DNA of 64,000 bases from the NCBI GenBank assembly GCA_047495785.1, contig JBLDXI010000029.1, forward strand, positions 3,038,001 to 3,102,000, in the 5' to 3' direction. Under the pieces are notes generated by a model. It ran no database searches, was not told the origin of the DNA, and saw only the letters and a list, made by a program, of their open reading frames with translations. Made by a program: the position numbers and the translations under genes. The stretch is from Lepidodermella squamata. Its lineage: Eukaryota > Gastrotricha. Below, in pieces: positions 34,122 through 43,629 of this stretch. Position 1 is the first letter of the stretch. Each line of letters starts with the position of its first letter.

Positions 34122-37052
34122 TTATCTAGCGTTAGCTTTTATCAAAATATCAATTGTTTTCTCCTTGTCCTCATCTGTAACTTCGATTTCGCATTCCATA
34201 GCGTAATGCAGAGCAGTTTTTCCATCATTGCAGACCGCGTTGACATTTGCTCGAAATTTATTGATCAGCGTATCGACTACTGCGTGTTCGCCGCGTTCTG
34301 CTGCTAACATCAATGGTGTACGGCCATCACTAGCGGCTGTCTCGACATTGGCGTTAAACTGGCCAGCCAGTGTCTTCACCAACTCGACGTGGCCATTACC
34401 GGCGGCGGCGTGCAAAGGTGTAACTCCACTTAATTCATAGACATCTGAAGTGGTAGCCTCGACATTGGCGTTGAACTGGCCAGCCAGTGTCTTCACCACC
34501 TCGACGTGGCCATTAGCGGCGGCGACGTGCAATGGTGTAATGCGATATTCATTGATGTTAGCTTCGACATTGGCGTTAAAGTTGCCAGCCAGTGTCTTCA
34601 CCATCTCGACGTTGCCCAAACCGGCGGCGATTTCCAAAGCTGTAAAGCCACCTAATTCACAATCTGTAAATATAGCTTCGACATTGGCGTTGAACTGGCC
34701 AGCCAGTGTCTTCACCACCTCGACATGACCATTAACAGCGGCGACGAGCAATGGTGTAAGGCCACATTCATTGTTGTTAGCCTCGACATTGGCGTTAAAC
34801 TTGCCAGCCAGTGTCTTTACCACCTCGACGTGGCCTTTACTGGCGGCGATGTGCAATGGTGCCAAGCCATATTTATCGTTGTTAGCCTCGACATTGGCGT
34901 TAAACTTGCCAGCCAGTGTCTTTACCATCTCGACGTGGCCATTACCGGCGGCGATGTGCAAAGGTGTATCGCCATATTTATCTGTAGCCTCGACATTGGC
35001 GTTGAATTGTTCGAGAAGGATCTCCAAAATGTCGTTGTATCCTAAGTCAGCAGCAATATACAGCAAAGGAGACCCATCTTCGTCTCTGCAGTTGGCGGTA
35101 AGACCGAGCTTCTTATCCGCCAGTAGCTCCACTAATTTCAACTTGTCGTTGTTCCGCACGCATTTAAATAACTCCTGATAAATAAAATCATAATCAACTC
35201 ATCGACGATGCCTAATTCAGTACCTGAACAGCCTCTGCATCTGGCTGTGGCGTTGTGGTAGTGGACAAGTCAGCCTGAAAATCGGAAGAACCACACTCAC
35301 GCTGATCTCTGGCTAAAAATCTCACCTCATTATCCTCTGGCGCGTTCAGTAGAAAGGTATCTTTCACGAGCTGATCAGTACTCGGTCGAACCTCAGCGTT
35401 TCTCGTGAGCATGGCCATTACAAATTCGCTGATACATTTTGAATAACCACGAGACTCGTCGAACTGTTGAGCTTCATGTCTAAAGGAAGCGACATTCAGT
35501 AGTTTCCGATTGAATCCTGTTAGCCGTAGATGGAGTAGGATCCACGAAGGGATGAAGGGTACGCTTGGATAAATTCAGCCTCAAATTTATCTAACAAAAG
35601 GCGGGTCCCCCTAGTGTTTTTAAGGTTGCCACGCCTGAACCTCTCGAGTAGGGTGTGACTTTTTTCATCCTACCAATGTCTTTTTTTTATCCGACCAATG
35701 TCTCATTTCATCCGGCGACCAAAAATGTGACTAAAATCATTCGACATTAAAATATCGATTTTCTCGATTTTCCCGAATTCGATTTGTCCATATCCCGTTC
35801 ATGCACCCTATTTTGGCCCCCGAACTGGCAGCATTTTATGGTTATAACAATCCGAGTGGTAGCTTTTTTACTGTAATTTTTTGAAAATGTGAAAAAGTCA
35901 GCAGGTTTTAGTCACATTTTTGGTTGTCGGATGGAATAAGACAGACATTGGTCGAATAAAAAAAGACATTGATCGGATGAAAAAGTTCTCTCGAGGTGGG
36001 GCGCCCACCTGTACCTCTTCTTCGCACACTGCCTGTGGGAATATGTGAAGTAGCTAATCTGACTTACGTCTCGATAGTTTGCATTGGGTCGAACTATAAA
36101 AAATAAATGAAACTTGAATGACAAGGTTAACTCATTGTCAAACTGGTATTTTGTAGTTCGCAAGTTGGTAAAGCGTAACACCCAGCGACCAGACATCACT
36201 AGCTTGTGACAAAGGCGCGCCGTTCCATACTTCAGGGGGCAAATAGCAATACATAGTTTCCAATAGAGATATCGTTTTTGATTTTCTGAAAAATTATGGC
36301 TATAAAATACATGTAAAATCTTAAATACGATGGCTTTACGTGTCGAAAGTTTCGATTATTCCCAACTCCGCCAATTTCACGGTGCCTTGATTCTTCGATA
36401 GTAGGATGTTGCTTGGCTTAATGTTGCCATGGACAATGTCTTGACTGTGTAGATAATGCAAAGCCGATACGAGCTGGCGAGACCAACTATGCAGCCTAAC
36501 TTCGCGAATCGGCGCACCCTTAGCTTTGATCAGAGTTTCGAAACTTCCGCCCCCGCAAAACTCCATCACCAAATATTGCAGGGATTGTTTATAACAAGCA
36601 ACGTCACTACCTAGGTCTTCCTCTTTTTGAACAAAATCTTTGAGATAGGTTTGACATGATAGTATTACATGCAAACCTTCGAACGTGCCAAATACTCGGA
36701 CAATGTTTGGGTGGTTAATTTTTACCATTTTCAAATCCTGAAAACAAGATTTAAATTCTTTATGACATCCCAAGTAGTTATCAGCAACTTTGGATTGTTT
36801 AATTCCATTTCCAATGTTCTCAAGAATTAATGGATTCCTTACTTTTTCGCGAAGAAGTCGGGTAATTGTTTCAAAGTCTTCCTCGAATTCCCCCTGCAGC
36901 TTGCTCAGATTAGCTTTTTTAATGACGAAGTCGTAGGGGTAACACGTATCGCGTCTGCATAGTTGTGCGTCTCTAAGGAGTTTCTCGTTACATAACAAAC
37001 CCTTAACGTCTGTGAACTCGGCTATTGATCGAAACGAGTAGGGTGAAGTCAT
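34122..37052 (-). CDS. Pseudokinase-ankyrin repeat protein, unit 1 (about 705 residues)
   Basis: Exons: 36843-37052, 36340-36737, 36144-36285, 36068-36093, 35326-35563, 35224-35274, 34122-35174; all joins keep frame. The N-terminal half is a protein kinase fold: DFVIKK (candidate beta-3 Lys), HPNIVRVFG, LVMEFCGGGSF, then HGNIKPSNILL where active kinases have HRDLKPxN, and LAELG where they have DFG. PPEVWNG and DVWSLGV (helix F) are kept; no glycine-rich loop is visible. Loss of the catalytic Asp and altered DFG predict an inactive kinase. The last exon holds about nine ankyrin repeats (NANVEA, TPLHIAAGNGHVEMVKTLAG). The first intron (36738-36842) is 105 bases and open in frame, so a retained form would add 35 residues. 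A binding or scaffold role is inferred. Confidence 0.8.
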
Positions 37053-37639
37053 CTCCAAGCAGCTAAAAATGTATTCTCAAAATGAAAAAGCGCAATAGGG
37101 CCGGTTCTAGGTAAGTGATAGGCCGTATACAATATCAACAGCAATGTTTCTTGCCGTTACGATGATAAGAAGCTTGCGCGGGCGAAGGCTTCTTTCATAC
37201 GCCACTGATATGAAAATCTGTCATAAGACGGTTTTCTGTTATTCATCTTAGTTCGGATATGCATGATCAAAGTCCAACTTATAAATAGAAACAGGTTCGT
37301 GATTCCGTTATTTTGTTGTCGTATTTAATCTTTAAAAAAAGTAAAATATAAAGAAACTAGTCCAATGGAGGCGGCTCGAACTATGGATCTTCTGACCACT
37401 ACGCTATCATTTTCGGTTGAGAATAAGAGCTGTGAATAGATGGGAATAAGGGAGTATGGTCAATTTTGCCATTGGGAAATTGAATTTCTCTATGGCTACC
37501 AAGAATCTTGGCAGCATTTCACTTGGAATTGGCCACAAAACCCCCATTTCATTATCTCGAAAATCTTAGGAAAGTCACAAAAACAACGAAAATCTCTATT
37601 TTACTTAAAAGCAATTTCACGTGCAAAAACAAAGATATG
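37053..37639. other. Upstream region of unit 1
   Basis: The first 250 bases resemble the regions upstream of units 2 and 3 (for example GCAATGTTTCTTGC), so the duplication includes 5' flank. A string resembling tRNA A and B boxes (37355-37420) was rejected as a tRNA. Confidence 0.35.
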
Positions 37640-38560
37640 ACAAAATGAGGCGAAAAACGAGGTCGTCGAAATCTTTTGCTGGCAGTTGTCGCGATGCAGA
37701 TCCGGTTTTTCCTCCGGAATCGCGGTTTTGAGCAGCAACTGAAATTCAGCGACTAGCCATAGCAACGTTAGAGGCGACAATGACTGGTTTCTCGGCGCGT
37801 CTTCGACCGACAAAATTCGACCGGCCATCGCCCAACAGCATCACTGAGGTATACGCCGATCACCGATGACCTCACCATCTGTGCCACCTGTATGAATTTC
37901 AAAACCGCCCAAGAAGCAGCCCGATCTGAAATAAACTGAATCTTCGCCAGTGACTGGCACCAAAAATTCAATGCAAGCAAAAGCGAACATGGCATTCGGC
38001 ACTGTGCCAACCCAAAACCCAACTCAACCTATCCGTTAAGTGAATCGTGGACCCCGGATCCGGCGGTCACCTCCATCCGTGTCCTGGGCATTCACTTAGA
38101 TCCGGCGACTAACGTGGCAGACCCACATCGATCAAGCGCTACGTCGCTGCTCTCAGGACATCATGTCATTGTTCCACCGAATAGCCAGGACCCCAGGCCC
38201 GAATCTGCGCTGCGTCAGGATGGTGTATTTCTCCCTGATTCGCGCCATTCGCATATGGCAACATCGTCCTTGGCAGTATGTCAGCGCGACAACTGAAACG
38301 CCTCGAAGTGCTAGAAAACGACTGCCTGCGTGCCGCGTGCCGCCCTCCGGGCGCGCTGCAGTGACCGCTTGCAACCACCGCGCTCAAGCAGCACATCCAC
38401 GTCGAATCCCTTGACCGGTTCTTACAAAAATGTCAGACCCGCTACGTGGCCAACGCCGTTACAACCATCCTCCACGTACGAGAGGACATCGAAGACTCTG
38501 AAAGGACCCGCCAGCTCGGTCCCCCATCGCCTATCTTTAAACCTAACTAAATGCTCAATG
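37640..38560 (+). mobile_element. LINE ORF2 relic, 3' half of reverse transcriptase region
   Basis: Translation in shifting frames gives LINE landmarks in order: a broken YADD box (VYAD, then DDLTICAT), ASKSEHGIRH, VLGIHLDPATN, and the C-terminal LKRLEVLENDCLRAACR, ending FKPN and a stop near 38546. Several frameshifts and stops show it is dead. It is richer in GC than its surroundings. It could derive from the same LINE type as the ORF1 relic at 1741, which I cannot test here. Confidence 0.7.
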
Positions 38561-38564
38561 CTCA

Positions 38565-39228
38565 ATTTCATACTCTTGCGAATACAAACAAACCTCTTTC
38601 CGCGTTTGCAATTGCCTCATGCTTTGTATAAGTATTCGGATACTTGTACATTTGTATATATCGTTAGCGACGTTGAATAACTCGGATTTAAGCTTGTTTA
38701 CGTCCGTTTCAAAGTTAGAGGTGGCAAGTAAAAATTCTTTTGTTTTACCTCTTCATTCACGATAAGAAGACTGAATGAATGAATTATGCATCAAGACTGA
38801 ATCGAATTACAACAATTGAAGAATTGTCATGTCCATCGTGGCAGCTGTTTCACGAGACGCCAAGTTCAAATTTTGGCGTTGACAGAAAAATCCTTGAAGA
38901 AACGCTGGCCTTGCGACTAAGCCGAAATCGAAGACTATCCAGAAAGTTTGGAAACAAAAACAATCAAGGCATATTTGCAGGATTTCATAATTTTCTATCC
39001 CTATGGCCCTGACCTTACTCGATATTTGAAAAAATTGAATGCCTGCTTTTCAATATATATCACTCGGGTAAAATCACACGAAAACAATCTCGATAACTGC
39101 GCTCAGCCGGCAGCAAATTAACGATAAAGAACTGAAACTTGAAACAATTCTAAACATTTCGAAAATTAAATAAGCAATCGCGGCAATTCTCATGAAAAAA
39201 ATCGCGATTCCGTTTCATATTACTCTAG
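38565..39228. other. Downstream flank of unit 2, with duplicated block
   Basis: Contains the block at 38828-38990 that is repeated at 42925-43085, followed by 3' flank shared with unit 3 (CGCGGCAATTC). No gene supported. Confidence 0.35.
38828..38990. repeat. Duplicated block next to the ankyrin units, copy 1
   Basis: GCAGCTGTTTCACGAGACGC, CAAATTTTGGCGTTGACAG, GGCCTTGCGACTAA and CATATTTGCAGGATTTCAT match 42925-43085 in order. One frame in both copies reads DYP-x2-LETK-x-IKAYLQDF, so it may be a relic of a coding exon. Confidence 0.55.
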
Positions 39229-41449
39229 TTATCTAGCGTCATTCGCTTTTATAAGGATGTCAATTGTTTTCTGCTTCTTCTCGGCTGTAACATACCAGAA
39301 GCAGTTTTTAGCGTAATGCAAAGCCGTTTTTCCTTCATTGCAGGCCGCGTTAACATTTGCTCGAAATTCATTTATCAGCGTATCGACTACGGCGTGTTCG
39401 CCGCGATTCGCTGCGACGATTAACGGTGTGTGGCCTTTTTTATTGGCAGCCTCGGCATTGGCGTTAAACTGGCCAGCCAGTGTCTTCACCACATTGACGT
39501 GGCCATTCCAGGCTGCGTCGTGCAAAGGTGTATCGCCACCTTTATCATTAACCTCAACATTGGCGTTGAACTGGGCAGCCAGCGTCTTCACCACCTCGGA
39601 GTTACCGTAATAAGCGGCCTTGTGCAAAGGTGTCCGGCCCCAGTTATTGGTAGCCTCAACATTAGCGTTGAACTGGCCGGCCAGTGTCTTCATCATCTCG
39701 ACATGTCCCTTCCAGGCTGCGTCGTGCAGAGGTGTATCGCCATATTTGTCTTTAGTCTCGACTTTGGCGCTTAATTGCTCGAGAAGGATCCACACAATGT
39801 CATTGTAGCCTGAGCGAACAGCAGTACATAGCAAGGACACCCATCTGTGTCTCTGCAGCTGGAGCTAAGACCCAGCTTCTTATCCTCCAGTAGCTTCATT
39901 AATTTCAACTTATCGTTGTTCCGCACGCATTTAAATAACTCCTGATAAACATAATCACAATAAACTCATCGACGTTGCATAATTCAATACCTCAACAGCC
40001 TTTGCATCTGGTTGCGGCGTTGTGGTCGTGGACAAGTCCGCAGTCCGCCTGAAAAACGGAAGAAAAACAGAATACTCACGCTGATGTCTAGCCTCTGGCT
40101 AAAAATCACACCTCGATATCCTCTGGTGCGTTCAGTAGAAAGGTATCGTTTACGAGCTGATCAGTGATCGGCCGAACCTCAGCGTTTCTCGTGAGCATGG
40201 CCATTACAAATTCGCTGATACATTTTGAATAACCACGAGACTCGTCGAACATTTGAGCTTCTTCTCTAAACAAAGCGAGATTCAGTAGTTTTAGATTGAA
40301 TCCTGTGAGCAGTGGATAAAGTCGGATCCCCGAGGTGAAGGTACTGGACAATTTCAGCCTCGAATTTACCTGACAGAAAGGTCCTCCTCATAGTTTTTAA
40401 GTTTTTCACGCCTGGACCCTCGACCTCTCGAGGTGGGGCACACTGCCTGAGAAAATATATGATAGTTAATCCGACTTACGTCAAGATTGTGTGCATCGGG
40501 TCGAACTAAATAAATAAATTAGTCTTGAATTTCAACGTTAACTCATTGCCAAACCGGTCTATTGTAGTTCGCGAGCTCGTACAGCGTCACACCCAGCGAC
40601 CAGACATCACTAGCTTGTGACAATGGCGCACCGTTCCATACTTCAGGGGGCAAATAGCAACACGTAGTTTCCAATAGAGATAACGTTTTTGATTTTCTGA
40701 AAAATTATGGCCAAAATCTATGTAACATCTCAAATACGATGGCTTTACGTGTCAAAGGCTTCGATTATCCCTAACTCTGCCAATTTCACGGTGCCTTGAT
40801 TCTTCGATAGTAGGATGTTGCTTGGCTTAATGTTGCCATGGACAATGTCTTGCTTGTGTAGATAATCCAAAGCCGAGACGAGCTGACGAGACCAACTATG
40901 AAGCCTAACTTCGCGAATCGGCTCACCGTTAGCTCTGATCAGAGTTTCGAAACTTCCGCCAACGCAATACTCCATTACCAGGAGGTTAAAACAAGTAACG
41001 TCACTACCCGGATATTTTTCTAAATTAAATGTTAAGGATTAATTTTTACGAGACAGAATTAGATGCGAACCTTCGAACGTGCCAAATACTCGGACAATGT
41101 TTGGGTGGCTAATTTTTACCATTTTCATATCCTGGAAAGAAGATAAAAGGATTCATAACATCTAGTTATCAGCAACACTGGATTTCTAAATTTCATTTCC
41201 AATGTTCTCACTGATTGCAAGAATGGATAGATTCCTTACTTTTTCGCGAAGAAGTCGGGTAATAGTTTCAAAGTCTTCCTTGAATTTCGCCTGCAGCTTG
41301 CTCAGATTAGCTTTTTTAATTACGAAGTCGTAAGGGTAACACCCATCGCGTCTGTATAAATACGCGTCTCTGAGGAGTTTCTCGCTGCCTAGCAAAGGTT
41401 GAACTTCCGTTAACTCGGCTATTGATTGAAACGAGTAGGGCGATGTCAT
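39229..41449 (-). pseudogene. Pseudokinase-ankyrin unit 2, ankyrin part frameshifted
   Basis: Exons: 41240-41449, 41050-41131, 40749-41019, 40555-40696, 40480-40505, 40112-40358, 39991-40048, 39229-39941. The first six give an open pseudokinase of about 326 residues (VIKKA, LVMEYCVGG, HGNIKPSN, LAELG). Exon 7 has a 7-base tandem duplication (TGCGGAC, near 40040) compared with unit 1 and runs into TGA before its donor. The ankyrin exon has lost one T in CCTTTG near 39841, which shifts the frame inside the first repeat. A transcript could still encode the kinase-like half, about 344 residues. The remaining ankyrin exon would hold about six repeats. Confidence 0.75.
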
Positions 41450-42059
41450 CTCCTAGCAGCTAGAACAAATGAAAATGAAGACGGTTCTATATGTATAAGT
41501 GTTAGTAGGTAGGCAATGTTTCTCTCTGAAAATTATGGTTACGGGAAGGTAGGAGAGGGTAGTGCGGGGGAAGGCTGCTTTCCAACATGCGTCACTGATA
41601 CGGAAATTTGTCGCTCGTCATAAGGCGATTTTTTCGCTACCCATCTATGAGGTGTTTATTATTCATCTTACGAAAAGAACAAGGGGGAAAGTTCGAATTA
41701 TTCCATTTATCTGATTCTGAGGAAATTCTGAGGAGTTGAAAAAGCCAAAATGATAACAATGCACTTATCTTAGGCTCAGAACATGTGTTATTCTAAAAAT
41801 GACTAAGCCAGTGCCAGTGCATGTTGCATAAGCTGGAAAAGATTCTTATCGTTTCACTTGTCTGCCACTAAATTCTGTCGCTCTCCAACCTTATGTTATC
41901 AAAATAACATTGGATAACGGTAAAATGCGTTGGTCTTCGTCACTCGGCGAAAGGAACGGCATTATAAACCCCCTTCTGCCAACTATAAAAATAAAGTTTC
42001 ATTAACGCTTGGAACAAAAAGTTCGGGTCATTTTACTTGCTGGGACACATCTAGTTGGG
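41450..42059. other. Upstream region of unit 2
   Basis: Shares stretches with the upstream regions of units 1 and 3, including CTGCCRCTAAATTCTGTCGC near 41865 (also near 46670). No gene seen. Confidence 0.35.
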
Positions 42060-42501
42060 ACCTTGCGTAAAACAGAAACGGCAACCCTCAGGAACTCTTG
42101 CAGCGACGCATCGAGCGTGGCAATCTGGCTGCTGCGACCGATGATCTCGGAACTTTTATGATTTTTCGGTTCTTTGATCGACGGGAAGTCATGCTTCTCT
42201 CAAACTTCCACCAAAATAAAAAATCCTTGGACCATTCGAAGCGTACAGGGCATCCCAGATTACTTCCACAAGCGTTGATTAACCACAATCTCTGCAAATG
42301 CGGCATCGATAAACAAGACCAGATGGCTTCTTACCACTCGCCATTGCGGAAGTCGCGACGGTGGGAATTCAAAGTTGCCGTAGAACTGCTGCTGAACAGC
42401 GCTGTGGTCAACACATGGTGTCTTTTGCGAAAAATGCCAGGTACAATGGATATCAGAGATGTGAGAAAGCAGATCATCGAAGGGATAACTCGGCCCTAGT
42501 A
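42060..42501 (+). pseudogene. piggyBac transposase C-terminal fragment
   Basis: An open frame of about 133 codons (42098-42499) plus a short run upstream matches the end of piggyBac transposases: NRNGNPQELLQ-x2-IERGN, a (D)RREVMLLSNFH block, then GIDKQDQMASYHSPLRKSRRW, the counterpart of GVDxxDQxxxYYxxxRKxxKWW, and VVNTWCLLRK. The upstream catalytic part is absent, so it is a 5'-truncated relic. No inverted ends with TTAA were identified. Confidence 0.7.
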
Positions 42502-43629
42502 TCAATACCATTTATTCAAAAACCCAGCGTTGCGTGTCTCAAATGCTCAGCCAGGCTAATTTTTCTTGCTCTTGACATTTCCTTGGGGATTTCGAATAAA
42601 AATAACGGTATTGTATGTAGTAACGGTGAATTTCAACGGCACAAAATTCCGGTAGAAAATAACAAAACTTAGTGTCAATACGAAATACCGTTACTAAGTT
42701 ACGACCGCAACGGTACTTTTGCCGTAATTTGGGCAGTTAAAGTGTTAAAACAATTGAAGGATCAGTGCTCCGAGTACGGGGGGGAAGGGGGGTAAACAAA
42801 CCCCCCTGGCCTTCGAAAATTTCTGAAAAACGTAAGGGTCCCCCCTGTTGATTTGCTAATTTTGGGCTCAAAATGGCTCTATTTACCCCCCTCAGAGCTG
42901 GACCTAGTCGGATCACTGTGAAGGATTGTTATGTTCAACGTAGCAGCTGTTTCACGAGACGCCAAGCTCAAATTTTGGCGTTGACAGAAAAAACCTGAAA
43001 AAACGATGGCCTTGCGACTAAGGCGAAATTGGAGACTATCCAAAAATTCTGGAAACAAAAGCAATCAAAGCCTATTTGCAGGATTTCATCGAAGTTATGA
43101 CTATCAGATAATCACCGTGTCGATGCCAGGGCTGATTCAATGAGCCGAGAACTTTGCCAAATCGGAGGTAAACATCGTGAAAAAAGTGCGTTATTTCGCA
43201 AAATACAAATTTCAAGACGTTCAAATTCAAGCAAGTTTAAAACAAACTTTCCGTGAAATAAGCTTTATTTTTACAACGTCTAAACACTGATAGTCGAATT
43301 TCTGCTATTTTTACGATTTTTTTTTAAATTTCCAGCATCAACAACTCGAATAAAATAGCAGGCAGCATAAAATAGCGGGGAAGCCGCTCGTTTTCTAAAA
43401 TTTTCGAAAAATTTCAATGCCTGCCTATGATTCCGAAAAATCACATCAAATCAATAGTGATAAAGCTGCTCGGATCCAACAAATTGTGACCAATGAACTC
43501 TTGCAACACATCAATTCTGAGAAATACGCCAAATAAGAACGATAAAACACTGAAACAATTCTGAAAATTTTAAACATTTATTGAGCGATCGCGGCAATTC
43601 CAATACAGAATCTTCATTCCATTGCAGAG
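42502..43629. other. Intergenic between piggyBac relic and unit 3
   Basis: Contains a G-run/C-run hairpin-like stretch (42775-42810) related to one near 58283, the second copy of the duplicated block (42925-43085), and an AATAAA on the minus strand near 43577 that fits the 3' end of unit 3. Confidence 0.4.
42925..43085. repeat. Duplicated block next to the ankyrin units, copy 2
   Basis: Second copy of 38828-38990, about 85 percent identical by eye, ending CAGGATTTCATCGAAG. Its presence downstream of both units 2 and 3 shows that the duplicated segment is larger than the genes. Confidence 0.55.

Noticed and set aside
34228-35178. Long plus-strand reading frames across the ankyrin exons (also 39338-39808 and 43916-44496)
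   Set aside because: They mirror the ankyrin repeats on the other strand with the same period; there are no start contexts, domains or splice sites. The minus strand gives canonical ankyrin repeats.
37355-37420. tRNA-like A box (TAGCGTAGTGG) and B box (GTTCGAGCC) on the minus strand
   Set aside because: Only about 13 bases separate the two boxes, leaving no room for an anticodon arm, and no acceptor stem pairs. At most a tRNA-derived scrap.
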